A DNA stretch of 64,000 nt, taken from positions 1-64,000 of the forward strand of contig CAZMNN010000003.1 in NCBI GenBank assembly GCA_964567665.1. Reading direction: 5' to 3'. Shown here in pieces: positions 8,508 through 17,283 of the stretch (the stretch's first letter is position 1; every line of letters begins with the position of its first letter). Origin of the DNA: UBA1731 sp964567665 (GTDB lineage: Bacteria > Verrucomicrobiota > Kiritimatiellia > RFP12 > UBA1067). The notes under the pieces are model-generated. The model was not told the DNA's origin and did no database searches. It saw only the letters and a program-made list of their open reading frames with translations. The position numbers and the translations under genes are program-made.

Positions 8508-8556
8508 CTGCATATCCGAAGTAATAAAACCACGTAAACTCGAATCGACCGTTCAT
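8482..8556 (-). CDS. Aromatic-rich leader peptide of the aro operon
   Basis: A 24-codon ORF, ATG 8556 to TGA 8482. Nine of its 24 residues are aromatic, concentrated in FTWFYYFGY (residues 7-15), and it ends RSGFAHT. Phe, Tyr and Trp codons sit together, so translation speed would report charging of all three tRNAs. It lies about 18 bases after the predicted transcription start and overlaps the first arm of the antiterminator. There is a weak GGA 8 bases upstream and no strong ribosome site. Composition, position and downstream RNA folds all agree with an attenuator leader. No homologue has been checked. Confidence 0.82.
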   Translation of the reverse strand: MNGRFEFTWFYYFGYAVRSGFAHT

Positions 8557-8580
8557 GTCTTTTTTCCAAAAACGGCGCAC

Positions 8581-8609
8581 ATTATACCACATCCGATTTC
8601 ACGGCGCAA
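8581..8609 (-). promoter_or_regulatory. Promoter of the aro operon
   Basis: On the minus strand, TTGCGC (8609-8604) is followed after exactly 17 bases by TATAAT (8586-8581). A TG one base before the -10 gives an extended -10, TGGTATAAT. Transcription should begin near 8574, placing the leader peptide at once in the transcript. It lies back to back with the esterase promoter at about 8700. Confidence 0.75.
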
Positions 8610-8693
8610 TACCGCCAAACTTTTTAGAGATCAAAAATGGCAATATCTTGCGGAGCGGCAAAGAATCAAAACAGAGAACGCGAAGCATGGATG

Positions 8694-8702
8694 TGCTATA
8701 AT
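8694..8702 (+). promoter_or_regulatory. Extended -10 element before the acetylesterase gene
   Basis: TGCTATAAT ends at 8702, 35 bp before the gene start. It has the TGnTATAAT form seen at other promoters in this window. No good -35 hexamer is found 16-18 bases upstream, as is common with extended -10 promoters. Confidence 0.5.
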
Positions 8703-8737
8703 CATCCCATAAATTCACAACTGAAAGGAGAATGGCG

Positions 8738-10231
8738 ATGAACGGGAAAATGCTGTGCGCCGTGCTGGTTGCGGCGGGCGTGTGGAGTGCGGAAGCGAAG
8801 GTCGAACTGGGAGTGCCGTTTACGGACGGCGTTGTGCTGCAGCGCGGACGTGAAGTCCCTGTGTGGGGCACGGCGGATGCAGGCGAAAAAGTGACGGTGA
8901 CGTTCGGAGAGCAGAGCATAGCAACAACAGCGGGCACGGATGGCGCATGGTGCGTGAAGCTCGCGCCGATGGAGGCATCATGCACGGGGCGCGTTCTCAA
9001 AGCGAACGACGCCGAGGCGAAGGACGTCCTTGTCGGCGAGGTCTGGTTCTGCGCAGGGCAGTCCAATGCGGAACTTCCGCTTTGCACACGCAATCCGCAC
9101 TTCCGCGACGCGAAGGGCGCGTTGCGTGCGATGATGACGCATAAGCCGCTCGTGCGCTTCTGCCATCAGAGTAACTACAGGACATCCGTCACGCCGAAGA
9201 AGACTCCCGCAAAACCAGTCCAATGGAAGACGTTTACGCCCGAAAACCTGATGCGCGACAACAGCTTCTCCGCGATGGGCATCTACTTTGCGCTTGAACT
9301 CCACAACGCACTGGGCATTCCCGTCGGCATCGTCGGCACGTACTGGGGCGGAACGCGCATCGAGCCGTGGACGCCCGCAAGCGGGTTTGCGACAGTGCAG
9401 TCGTGCGCGGCGGAAGGAACACGCGAAATCTTCGATGCGGCAACGTTCAACGCGCAGAAAGACGCAAAAAAGATGCCTTTCGACCGCATCCAGGATCAGC
9501 CACGCGTCCTCTGGAACGAAATGGTTGAACCGTGGACGCCTTTCGCAATCAAGGGCTTCATCTGGTATCAGGGCTGTTCAAACGCAGGAGAAGGACATGG
9601 ATATGCGGCGAAGATGCACGCGCTCTACAACGGCTGGGCGAAGGAGTTCCGCAATCCCGACCTCAAGCTCTACTTCGTTCAGCTCGCGCCGTGGGGATAT
9701 GACAAGATCGCGGCAATCCAGGAGGGACAGGCGATCTTCGCCGCAGCCGAGAAGAACGCGGGCATGGCGATCATCAACGACCGTGGCAACCTTGCGGACG
9801 TCCATCCGAACGACAAGGAGACGGTCGGCATGCGCCTCGCCGCTCTCGCGCTCAAGCGCGACTACGGATTCACCGGCATCAAGGCCGATTCGCCAACGCT
9901 GAAAAGCTGGAAGATCGAAGGTGACAAGTTCATCCTTTCCTTCAACGACGCCGAAGGCTGGTATCTCTACAATCCCGACTGGTCGGTCGCAAACGGGTTT
10001 GAGATCGCCGGTGCGGACGGAAAGTTCGTCCCCGCGAAGATCGACAACCTCAAACTCAAGGAAACTAAGCGCTATCACAGCAACGGCATCATTGAGGGAC
10101 GCGACCTCGTAATCCGTGCGGATGGTGTTGCCGAGCCGAAAAAGCTTCGGTATCTCTTCTCTCCTCCGTGGTTCGGTTCGCTCTACAACGAAGCTGGATT
10201 GCCGCTCGGCGCATTCCACATCGGCGACTGA
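8738..10231 (+). CDS. Secreted sialate O-acetylesterase family protein
   Basis: 497 residues with a signal peptide (CAVLVAAGVWSAEA), so exported. An N-terminal beta domain precedes the SASA/GDS-like hydrolase domain. The nucleophile motif is WFCAGQSN (Ser near 108), then YWGGTRIEPWTP, IKGFIWYQGCSN, and the likely catalytic Asp/His in DVHPNDKETVG near the C-terminal third. Family members remove O-acetyl groups from sialic acids or plant glycans. This suggests glycan use; which substrate is not visible. ATG 8738 has GGAG 8 bases upstream, better spaced than ATG 8732. It is one of only two plus-strand genes in the host part of the window. Confidence 0.9.
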   Translation: MNGKMLCAVLVAAGVWSAEAKVELGVPFTDGVVLQRGREVPVWGTADAGEKVTVTFGEQSIATTAGTDGAWCVKLAPMEASCTGRVLKANDAEAKDVLVGEVWFCAGQSNAELPLCTRNPHFRDAKGALRAMMTHKPLVRFCHQSNYRTSVTPKKTPAKPVQWKTFTPENLMRDNSFSAMGIYFALELHNALGIPVGIVGTYWGGTRIEPWTPASGFATVQSCAAEGTREIFDAATFNAQKDAKKMPFDRIQDQPRVLWNEMVEPWTPFAIKGFIWYQGCSNAGEGHGYAAKMHALYNGWAKEFRNPDLKLYFVQLAPWGYDKIAAIQEGQAIFAAAEKNAGMAIINDRGNLADVHPNDKETVGMRLAALALKRDYGFTGIKADSPTLKSWKIEGDKFILSFNDAEGWYLYNPDWSVANGFEIAGADGKFVPAKIDNLKLKETKRYHSNGIIEGRDLVIRADGVAEPKKLRYLFSPPWFGSLYNEAGLPLGAFHIGD

Positions 10232-10251
10232 CTTCATCGACAATTTTGGAG

Positions 10252-10298
10252 GCCATCCATTCCATACCCTGACATGGAATGGATGGCTTGCTGATTTT
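10252..10298 (+). terminator. Hairpin after the acetylesterase gene
   Basis: GCCATCCATTCCAT (10252-10265) is perfectly complementary to 10274-10287, with an 8-base loop. A TTGCTGATTTT tail follows. It begins 20 bp after the esterase stop. The 14-bp stem is strong and the T-tract imperfect. Confidence 0.7.
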
Positions 10299-10321
10299 AT
10301 GCACAAGCATAACATAACATC

Positions 10322-10350
10322 TTGCGAAAAGAATGCAGTTTATGTATAAT
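10322..10350 (+). promoter_or_regulatory. Promoter of the CBM48-domain gene
   Basis: TTGCGA (10322-10327), a 17-base spacer and TATAAT (10345-10350), 60 bp before the start codon. The preceding hairpin separates it from the esterase transcript, so this small gene has its own transcription unit. Confidence 0.75.
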
Positions 10351-10410
10351 ACGCAACCGTTTAGAAAACAAGTGGGTGCGTAAGCCCCAATACACGAAAA
10401 GAGAACAGAG

Positions 10411-10767
10411 ATGAAGAAGCAAGTGAAAACCGCCGCAAAGCCCGCGACGAAGAAGACGGCCTGCATCTGCAAGGTCACGAAGAAATGCGCGGCTACGAAG
10501 CCTGCGCTCAAGAGCGTCACGTTCACCGTGCACGCTGAGGCCGGTCAGGATGTCCGTTTGGCGGGATCCTTCACCGACTGGGAGACGAAAGCGAAGAAGA
10601 TGACGTTCAAGAAGCAGAACGGCATCTACTCGGCGACCGTCAAACTCGCTCCCGGCGAGTACCAGTACAAGTTCATCATCGGCGACAAGTGGGCGACCGA
10701 TGACCAGAACACGGAGTTCGTGCCGAACGACAAAGGCACGTTCAACTCCAAGCTTGTGGTCAAGTAA
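10411..10767 (+). CDS. Small Lys-rich protein with a CBM48/AMPK-type glycogen-binding domain
   Basis: 118 residues. The first ~33 are Lys/Ala/Cys-rich (basic tail, no signal peptide). Residues 35-118 match an isoamylase N-terminal/AMPK-beta immunoglobulin fold: VTFTVHAEAGQDVRLAGSFTDW, MTFKKQNGIYSATVKLAPGEYQYKFIIGDKW, then a C-terminal strand. The DW and YQYKF elements are typical of alpha-glucan-binding modules. It has no catalytic domain and probably binds glycogen or regulates a partner in the cytoplasm. Similar stand-alone modules occur in Verrucomicrobia and Planctomycetes. It has its own promoter and terminator. Confidence 0.75.
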   Translation: MKKQVKTAAKPATKKTACICKVTKKCAATKPALKSVTFTVHAEAGQDVRLAGSFTDWETKAKKMTFKKQNGIYSATVKLAPGEYQYKFIIGDKWATDDQNTEFVPNDKGTFNSKLVVK

Positions 10768-11698
10768 GTCCTTGAAACACAAGCGGATTCCGAGGCAACT
10801 GCGCGGAATCGAAGAATCCGATCAGACTTTCAAGTCTGGTCGGTTTTTCTTTTACGTGAATTCCAAGCGTACCGGCAAGATATCCGATGATCGTCTCAGG
10901 GGAAACGCCGTCGGTACGATAAGCCGAAATGCGTGTGTCCCCATGGCGCTTCGCAAGTCGGCGTCCATCCGGTCCGACAACGAGCGGCACATGGAAAAAC
11001 CGTGGCTCCTTCAGTCCAAGCGCACGGTAGAGCAGCAGCTGCTGCGGAGTTGCCGGAAGGAGGTCGTCGCCTCGAACGACTTCCGTGATGCCCATTGCGG
11101 CGTCATCAACGACCGCCGCGACTGCGTATCCTGCGCCGTGTTCGTCACGGGCAAGAGGGAAATCGCCAAGTGCGGACGAAACATCCATTGAATATCGTCC
11201 GGCAAAGCCATCCTCGAATTCGACGGACGTGCCGTCAGGCGTCCTGAACCGCCAGCACGGCAGACGGTCGCATCCGTTCGCCCGCATATGCGATACGGCG
11301 GCATTCCAGTCGGCAAAGCGTCCTCGACAGATTCCGGGATAATGCAGCTGTTCGCCGTCATGCGGTGCGGACTGCACGGTCTCCACATCCCTGCGCGAAC
11401 ATACGCACGGATAGGCAAGCCCCTTCCGCACAAGGCTTTCCATCGCGGCTGCGTAGAACGGACGCCTCTCGCTCTGGACATGCACTTCGTCCCAGTCGAA
11501 GCCAAGCCAGCGCAAGTCATCGATCGCCTGCGCCGCAGCGCCATCCTTGTGCCTTGGATGGTCAAGATCCTCGATCCGCATGACAATGCGCCCGCCGGCC
11601 TGTCGGGCGCGAAGCCACGCAACCATGAAGGTACGGACGTTGCCGAGATGCAGAGCCCCCGTCGGGCTTGGCGCCAGCCTTCCGACGTACCCGCCCAT
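10760..11698 (-). CDS. gluQ: Glutamyl-tRNA synthetase-like protein (GluQ-RS type)
   Basis: 312 residues, about the length of GluQ-RS and far shorter than GltX because the anticodon-binding domain is missing. The class I motif is GRLAPSPTGALHLGN. The zinc site CVC...YPGIC is characteristic of GluQ-RS, and KRHGD stands in for KMSKS. The family attaches glutamate to queuosine at the wobble base of tRNA-Asp. The last ~20 codons overlap the terminator of the convergent CBM48 gene, and the two genes overlap by 8 bp. The start is 2 bp from the RND gene, so the two may be co-transcribed. Confidence 0.88.
   Translation of the reverse strand: MGGYVGRLAPSPTGALHLGNVRTFMVAWLRARQAGGRIVMRIEDLDHPRHKDGAAAQAIDDLRWLGFDWDEVHVQSERRPFYAAAMESLVRKGLAYPCVCSRRDVETVQSAPHDGEQLHYPGICRGRFADWNAAVSHMRANGCDRLPCWRFRTPDGTSVEFEDGFAGRYSMDVSSALGDFPLARDEHGAGYAVAAVVDDAAMGITEVVRGDDLLPATPQQLLLYRALGLKEPRFFHVPLVVGPDGRRLAKRHGDTRISAYRTDGVSPETIIGYLAGTLGIHVKEKPTRLESLIGFFDSAQLPRNPLVFQGLT
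10818..10853 (+). terminator. Intrinsic terminator of the CBM48 gene
   Basis: CCGATCAGACTT (10818-10829) and AGTCTGGTCGG (10833-10843) form a long stem with a 3-base loop, followed by TTTTTCTTTT. It sits inside the 3' coding end of the convergent GluQ-like gene, so the same bases serve as codons there. Confidence 0.85.
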
Positions 11699-11699
11699 T

Positions 11700-14600
11700 T
11701 CAGGCGGTCTCCCGCACCGTCTTCTCTTCTCCCTTCACGAACTCGCGCATCCGCTGGAACACGGCGTAGAGCGGCGGCACGAACACAATGCCCACGAACG
11801 TCGCAGCCAGCATTCCGCAGCAGGTGCATATGCCTATCGCCTTCATGGCGGCGGCGCCCGCACCGGACGCAAAGACGAGCGGCAGCACACCGAAGATGAA
11901 GCTCCACGCCGTCATCATCACGGCACGGAAGCGGAGGTCGCCGCCGCTTACCGCGGCATCGGTTATGCTCTTTCCGCTGAGACGCTCCTGCCGTGAGAAC
12001 TCGACCATGAGGATTGCGTTCTTCGCCGAAAGCCCGATCAGCATCACGCAACCGAGCTGGGCGTAGATGGATAGCGGCGTATCGGTGAGCCACAGCCCGA
12101 ACATCGCTCCCGCGAGTGCCACGACGACCGAAAGCATCACGCTCACGGGAATGTTCCACGATTCGTACTGGGCGACAAGGAAAAGGTAGGCGAAGAGCAT
12201 CGCCGCGCACATGAGCCACAGCAGCTTTCCTTCGTTCTCCTTCTCCTGAAGGGCAACCGGTCCCCACTCGACCGCGTAGTCCTTCGGAAGCGTGACGGAA
12301 AGTATGAGATCCATGATCTTCGACGACGGAACGCCGTCCGCCGGAGTGACGTCAACCCAAGCCGCCAGCATCTTGTTGTAGCTCATCGTCTCACGCGGGC
12401 CAGCGGTGTACACGACCTCGCCTATGGACGAAAGCGGCACCGCTTCGCCGTCGCTCGTAGGAATGCGGATGTCGAGGACGTCATTTATCGAACCACGCCT
12501 GTCCGGGTCGTTCTGGAGCTTCACTTCGTAGACGCCTCCCTTGAGATTGAAGTCGTTCACGTAGTAGGATGCGAGCTTGTTCTGGAGCGTCTGGAAGACG
12601 ACTTTCGGAGTAAGCCCGAAAGTTTCGGCCTTGCGCCTGTCGAGCTTGAGTTCGAGTTCCGGGGTGGAGGCGGTGAAGCCGTGCACCGCAGATTTCACAA
12701 GAGGACTCGCTGAAAGCTTGGCCACAAGGTCGTCTGCAACCTCAAGAAGCTCAACAGGCTCCTGTCCGGCGATTGCGCAGAGGTTGAACCCGACGCCGCT
12801 TGACCCGCCCAGGCCCTTGATCGCCGCAGGCTGCGCCAGCACGAACTGTCCGGCGTAGAGCGTTTCGGCGCACTCGCGCACCTTCTCCATGATGTAGTCG
12901 ATCTGCGTCTCTGGCGTCTTGCGGAGATCCCAATGGTCAAGACGCACCAGCACGTCCGCCAGGTTCTCGCCGCTGCCCCACAGCGAAGACCTGCCGCAGG
13001 TGGATGATACGGACTGCACACCGGGGATGTCCTTCACCCGCTCGTGAAATTCGTCTATGACAGCAATCGTCCGCTCAAGCGTCTGCCCTTCCGCAAGACG
13101 GCATCGCACCTGCACATATCCGCGATCCTCTTTCGGGAGGAACGCAGTCGGCACACGACCGGAAACGAACCACAGCGCCGCCGACACGCAGCCGAAAAGG
13201 ATGAGCGTAAGCAGTCCGCGCCTCACAAACATCCTGACGAATCCGAGATACGACCTGCGGGACATGTCCAACGTCCAGTTGAACGGCGCAAAGAGGCGGC
13301 TGCCCTTCCCGGACGGCGGCTTGAGCAGATAGGCGCACAGCACCGGGGACAGCACCAGCGCCACCACGGACGACAGGGAGAGGGCAATGCACATCGTGAC
13401 CGCGAACTGCACGTACATCATGCCGACCATGCCGGAGTAGAATGCAAGCGGAAGGTAGCAGGCAAGCGTCACCAGCGTCGTTGCAATCACGGCGCCGGTT
13501 ATCTGCCCCATCGACTTGGAGGCCGCCTCCTTTGCGGACAGACCCTCCCTGACCATCAGCGCCTGAGTGTTCTCCACGACGACAATCGCGTCGTCCACAA
13601 GCGATCCGATCACAAGAATAAGCCCGAACATCGTAAGCACGTTCAATGTGCATCCGACTGGGTACAGAAATGTGAACGTTCCGAGGAGCGAAACCGGGAT
13701 TGCTATGGACGGAATGAGCGTGGCCCGCCAGTCCTGCAGGAACAGGTACGTGATGAACACCACCAGGATCAGCGCCATGATCAGCGTGTTGAACGTCTCC
13801 TTCAGGAACACGAGAGTGAACGCAGTCGTATCGTCGGCCAGAACGCCGACCACGCCGGCCGGCATTCGGGCAATCCATTTGTCCACCTCCGCCTTGACGC
13901 GCTTCGCCGTCGCGACGGCATTCGCCTCCGGCGCCTTGTACACGCTCAGCCAAACCGCAGGGTTTTCGTTGAAGCGCGAGCGGATAGTGTATCCGCGGCA
14001 GCCAAGCTCCACCCGCGCAACGTCCTTGACAAGCACCTGGGCGCCGGTGTCCGGATTGGTGCGTACGATTATGTTCTCGAACTCCTCCTTGGTCTTCAGC
14101 CGGCCCTTCACGTTCAGCTTGAACGAAAGGTACTTGTTCGCGTATTCGCCGCCGACCGTTCCGGCGGCGGCCTGAATGTTCTGGGACTCGATTGCGCTCT
14201 TTATCTCCTCAATGGAGACGTTGAGTCCGGAAAGCCGCACCGGGTCAAGCCAGATGCGCATCGCGTACGTGCGTCCGCCGCTCTCGACGAGCGCGACGCC
14301 GTCCATTCGGGCGATGGCATCGGCGACCTGCTTCTCCACGTAGTTCGAGAGATCCATCAAGTCCATTTCGCGTCCGTCGGTCATGAACATGTACATGACC
14401 ATTCGGTCTTCCGGACTTTTCTTCACGGTGATGCCGGACTGCGTCACCTCCGTCGGCAGCTTCGGCTCCGCCCGCTTGACGGCGTTCTGCACGTTCACCA
14501 AGGCGATGTTAGACGGAGTTCCGGGGCGGAACACACAGTAGCAGTTGTAGGAACCCTTGGAGTTGCAGTTCGACTTGTAGTACCAGATGTCGTCCACACC

Positions 14601-14822
14601 GTTTATCTGGTCTTCGATCACCATTGCGACGGACTCGTTCAGCACCGCCGCACTCGCACCCGTGTACGTCGTCGACACTGTGATCGTAACGGGGGTTATG
14701 TTCGGATACTCCGATACCGGCATCTGAAGCAGACTGAACGTGCCGCAGAGCGTTATCACAATCATGACCACCCAGGCGAGCCTCGGATGGTCGATGAATA
14801 TCTGCGAGAACGACCTCTTCAT
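11700..14822 (-). CDS. RND multidrug/solute efflux pump, HAE1 (AcrB/MexB) family
   Basis: 1040 residues, full length. An N-terminal membrane helix (residues 13-30) leads into the periplasmic porter (PVSEYPNITP, TYTGASAAVLNESVAMVIEDQI). A transmembrane block carries the proton-relay Asp pair in GSLVDDAIVVVEN, and a second half carries FALP-like FLPKEDRGY and the C-terminal helices. It exports hydrophobic compounds out of the cell in exchange for protons. It directly follows its membrane-fusion partner (1-bp gap). There is no TolC-type channel nearby, so an outer-membrane partner must lie elsewhere. The substrate is unknown. Confidence 0.93.
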   Translation of the reverse strand: MKRSFSQIFIDHPRLAWVVMIVITLCGTFSLLQMPVSEYPNITPVTITVSTTYTGASAAVLNESVAMVIEDQINGVDDIWYYKSNCNSKGSYNCYCVFRPGTPSNIALVNVQNAVKRAEPKLPTEVTQSGITVKKSPEDRMVMYMFMTDGREMDLMDLSNYVEKQVADAIARMDGVALVESGGRTYAMRIWLDPVRLSGLNVSIEEIKSAIESQNIQAAAGTVGGEYANKYLSFKLNVKGRLKTKEEFENIIVRTNPDTGAQVLVKDVARVELGCRGYTIRSRFNENPAVWLSVYKAPEANAVATAKRVKAEVDKWIARMPAGVVGVLADDTTAFTLVFLKETFNTLIMALILVVFITYLFLQDWRATLIPSIAIPVSLLGTFTFLYPVGCTLNVLTMFGLILVIGSLVDDAIVVVENTQALMVREGLSAKEAASKSMGQITGAVIATTLVTLACYLPLAFYSGMVGMMYVQFAVTMCIALSLSSVVALVLSPVLCAYLLKPPSGKGSRLFAPFNWTLDMSRRSYLGFVRMFVRRGLLTLILFGCVSAALWFVSGRVPTAFLPKEDRGYVQVRCRLAEGQTLERTIAVIDEFHERVKDIPGVQSVSSTCGRSSLWGSGENLADVLVRLDHWDLRKTPETQIDYIMEKVRECAETLYAGQFVLAQPAAIKGLGGSSGVGFNLCAIAGQEPVELLEVADDLVAKLSASPLVKSAVHGFTASTPELELKLDRRKAETFGLTPKVVFQTLQNKLASYYVNDFNLKGGVYEVKLQNDPDRRGSINDVLDIRIPTSDGEAVPLSSIGEVVYTAGPRETMSYNKMLAAWVDVTPADGVPSSKIMDLILSVTLPKDYAVEWGPVALQEKENEGKLLWLMCAAMLFAYLFLVAQYESWNIPVSVMLSVVVALAGAMFGLWLTDTPLSIYAQLGCVMLIGLSAKNAILMVEFSRQERLSGKSITDAAVSGGDLRFRAVMMTAWSFIFGVLPLVFASGAGAAAMKAIGICTCCGMLAATFVGIVFVPPLYAVFQRMREFVKGEEKTVRETA

Positions 14823-14823
14823 C

Positions 14824-15864
14824 TCAACGCTCCGGTGCCGGGGTTACCGTCATGCCTTTTCTGACCTTGTGTGCGCCGTCGCCGACAATGCGCTCGCCGA
14901 CCGACAGCCCCTTCTCGATGAAGAGCCAGTCGCCAGACATGTCGCCGCGGGCGATGGAGCGCCTGGACGCCCTGTTGGCTTCGTCGAGCACCCACACGTA
15001 CGGCCCTTGCACGTCCTGAAGGATGGCAGTCGGCGGAATGGCCGGACGCATCACGCCCTTCTTCGTCGTGAGCGTGACCGTCACCGTTCCGCCGGGCTTG
15101 AGGTTGAACGCCTCGTTCTTGAAGCAGGCATATACCTGCATTGTGTCCGTACGCTCATCCGCTATGTTCTCCGTGTATTCGATCTCACCCGGCTCCGTGT
15201 ACTCCTTGCCGTCCGAAAGCGCAAGCTTGACCACACCGTCCCGGCGGAGGGCGCCTGTGGAGCCACCGAACATCTCAAGGTACTCGCGGTTCGATATCGA
15301 GAAGCGCACACGGATCGGACGGTACTGGACAAGCGTGACAAGCGTCCCGGACTGCGTGGTCACGTAGTTGCCCTTGGTGAACGCCGTGGAGCCGGCCTTG
15401 GCGTTTATCGGCGCAGTGATGCGGCAGTGGCTGAGATCGTCCCGCGCCGATATCAGCTCGGCCTGCGCGGCGGCGTACGCCGCCCTGGACGAATCGCGCT
15501 GCGACAGCGCATTGTCGACGGCGTCAAGGGACACCGCACGCGACTCCAGCAGCTTCTTGTGGCGCGCATACGAAAGCTCCGCATACGAAAGGTTCGCCTT
15601 GCACTCCGCGACCTTCGCCTCGGCGTTCTTCACCGCCGCTTCGTATTTCACGGGGTCAAGCCGGTAAAGGAGCTGTCCGGCCTTCACCTCCGAGCCGTTC
15701 TCGAACCCCACCTCCAGAATCTCTCCGGAAACCTGCGGCACGACATTCACCTGCGCGACAGGCACGACGCGTCCTGGATACGTCCGCGTCTTGAAATCGG
15801 CGATCTCAGAGACCTGAGCCACCGGCAACGTCATCGAAACGGCAAGAAATACGGCGCTGAACAT
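14824..15864 (-). CDS. RND efflux membrane-fusion protein (AcrA/MexA family)
   Basis: 346 residues with a cleavable-looking signal (FSAVFLAVSMTLPVAQ) but no lipobox. A lipoyl/biotinyl half (VSGEILEVGFENGSEVKAGQLLYRLDP) and a coiled-coil hairpin (about 75-150) come first. The second half-motif (ITAPINAKAGSTAFTKGNYV), a beta barrel and a membrane-proximal domain follow. It links the inner-membrane pump to an outer-membrane channel in the periplasm. GGGAGAGAGA precedes the start. It forms a two-gene unit with the pump. Confidence 0.92.
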   Translation of the reverse strand: MFSAVFLAVSMTLPVAQVSEIADFKTRTYPGRVVPVAQVNVVPQVSGEILEVGFENGSEVKAGQLLYRLDPVKYEAAVKNAEAKVAECKANLSYAELSYARHKKLLESRAVSLDAVDNALSQRDSSRAAYAAAQAELISARDDLSHCRITAPINAKAGSTAFTKGNYVTTQSGTLVTLVQYRPIRVRFSISNREYLEMFGGSTGALRRDGVVKLALSDGKEYTEPGEIEYTENIADERTDTMQVYACFKNEAFNLKPGGTVTVTLTTKKGVMRPAIPPTAILQDVQGPYVWVLDEANRASRRSIARGDMSGDWLFIEKGLSVGERIVGDGAHKVRKGMTVTPAPER

Positions 15865-15936
15865 TTCTCTCTCCCACTAAAGCTGTCTGCCGCCATGCTG
15901 CGCATCAGCATTGCGGTCTTCACGGAACCGATCCGT

Positions 15937-16548
15937 CTACGCGACGATTCCGGCGGCCTCGAAGATGGCGGCCTTCAGATCATCGTATGCGTCGAACGCC
16001 TTGAGATCAGGGTTGTCGTTCTTGATCGCATCCGTAGACCTGAACAGGAATCCGGCCTTCGAGGCCCGGATCATGGCAAGGTCGTTGAAGCTGTCGCCGG
16101 CGGCAATCGTGTCGAATCCGCAGGACTGCAGTGCGCGGACTGTGGTCAGCTTTGACTTGGGGCAGCGCATCCTGTATCCGGTCACCTCGCCGGACTGAGA
16201 CACCTCAAGTTCGTTGCAGAAGAGCGACGGCCAGCCGAGCTTCTTCATCAGCGGCCTTCCGAAAAGGTCGAACGTATCGGAGATTATCAGCACCTGCATC
16301 CTCTCACGCAGGGAGTCGAGAAAATCGCGGGCGCCTTCCATCGGCTCAATCTGCGAGATCACGGACTCGATCTCCCTGAAACCGAGATTGTGCTTCTTCA
16401 GCAGCGCAAGGCGGTACTGCATGAGCTTGTCGTAGTCAGGTTCGTCACGGGTGGTGCGACGGAAATCCGGGATGCCGGTCTTCTCCGCAAACGCTATCCA
16501 TATTTCCGGGACGAGTACTCCTTCAAGGTCGAGACAGGTTATGTGCAT
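15937..16548 (-). CDS. thrH: Phosphoserine phosphatase / homoserine phosphotransferase (ThrH), HAD superfamily
   Basis: 203 residues. HAD motif I is DLEGVLVPEIW (ThrH-type, lacking the usual second Asp spacing), motif II is IISDTFD, motif III is the CPKSKLT lysine and motif IV is AGDSFNDLAMI. ThrH of Pseudomonas dephosphorylates phosphoserine and can pass the phosphate to homoserine, so this gene likely serves the last step of serine synthesis. It is 68 bp from the hemolysin-III-like gene. Confidence 0.88.
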   Translation of the reverse strand: MHITCLDLEGVLVPEIWIAFAEKTGIPDFRRTTRDEPDYDKLMQYRLALLKKHNLGFREIESVISQIEPMEGARDFLDSLRERMQVLIISDTFDLFGRPLMKKLGWPSLFCNELEVSQSGEVTGYRMRCPKSKLTTVRALQSCGFDTIAAGDSFNDLAMIRASKAGFLFRSTDAIKNDNPDLKAFDAYDDLKAAIFEAAGIVA

Positions 16549-16616
16549 GGCTTATCAAGTTTGTTTTTGGTTCTGGTTTACGAAACGGTAAATTGATCTG
16601 CCTTTCTGCGTCCATC

Positions 16617-17279
16617 CTACATGACATGCCACAGTATGCAGAAGAAGTGGCATATCGAGCCGGCAAGCACGAACAGATGCCATATCGGATGATGGTACGG
16701 CAGGCTTTTCCAAAGGTAGAAGATGCACCCGACCGTATACAGCAGCCCGCCAAGCAGAAGCCACATGAACCCTGTCGCGTGAAGCGCCTTGGCGAGCGGA
16801 ACGATTGCGACAACGGCGACCCACCCCATCACAATGTACGCAGCGGTCGATATGTATCGGCATTTGCCGGTGTTCCAAACCTTTACAAGCACTCCGGCCA
16901 TCACAGCCGCCCATTCCACGCCAAATATGCTCCAGCCGAGGACTGCATGGCCGTTCGCTCGCAGAGTGACAAGGCAGAACGGCGTATACGTGCCGGCGAT
17001 AAGAAAATATATCGCCATGTGGTCGAGGATGTTCAGCACATCCTTCGCCGGTTTGTATGTCACGGCATGGTACGCACTTGATATGGAATACAGCAGTATC
17101 GCCGTCGCGCCGTATATGCAGGCGGAAGTGATCTTCCATCCGAGATCCACCCCCGAATGGACGGCCTGCCACACCAGCAAAGCAATCATCGCCGAGCCAA
17201 GATGTGACCCGACGATGTGTATCACGGAATTGGCGACTTCCTCGCCGGCCGTGCAGGGTTTTTCCCAGAAAGTGACCAT
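16617..17279 (-). CDS. Hemolysin III / PAQR-family membrane protein
   Basis: 220 residues with about seven transmembrane helices. Family signatures are NSVIHIVGSHLG near the N-terminus, YSISSAYHAV and DHMAIYFLIAGTYTPFCL, and the C-terminal histidines in HPIWHLFVLAGSICHFF, which match the metal site of PAQR hydrolases. Despite the name, the bacterial function is unsettled (membrane lipid homeostasis or hydrolase). It starts at ATG 17279, 4 bp after the secG stop, so it is probably co-transcribed with secG. Confidence 0.9.
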   Translation of the reverse strand: MVTFWEKPCTAGEEVANSVIHIVGSHLGSAMIALLVWQAVHSGVDLGWKITSACIYGATAILLYSISSAYHAVTYKPAKDVLNILDHMAIYFLIAGTYTPFCLVTLRANGHAVLGWSIFGVEWAAVMAGVLVKVWNTGKCRYISTAAYIVMGWVAVVAIVPLAKALHATGFMWLLLGGLLYTVGCIFYLWKSLPYHHPIWHLFVLAGSICHFFCILWHVM

Positions 17280-17283
17280 CAAG

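Noticed and set aside
8637..8690. A possible third, degraded copy of the 72-bp repeat (GCAATATCTTGCGG ... TCAAAACAG)
   Set aside because: About 20 bases can be aligned with the core only by allowing gaps. It may be chance; not enough to call a copy without genome-wide comparison.
10252..10298. The 14-bp hairpin as a riboswitch or an insertion-sequence end
   Set aside because: Position 20 bp after a stop codon, a short loop and a T-rich tail fit an ordinary terminator better.
13044..14864. A 606-codon plus-strand frame
   Set aside because: It is antisense to the RND pump, composition is biased to Arg/His, and there is no ribosome site.
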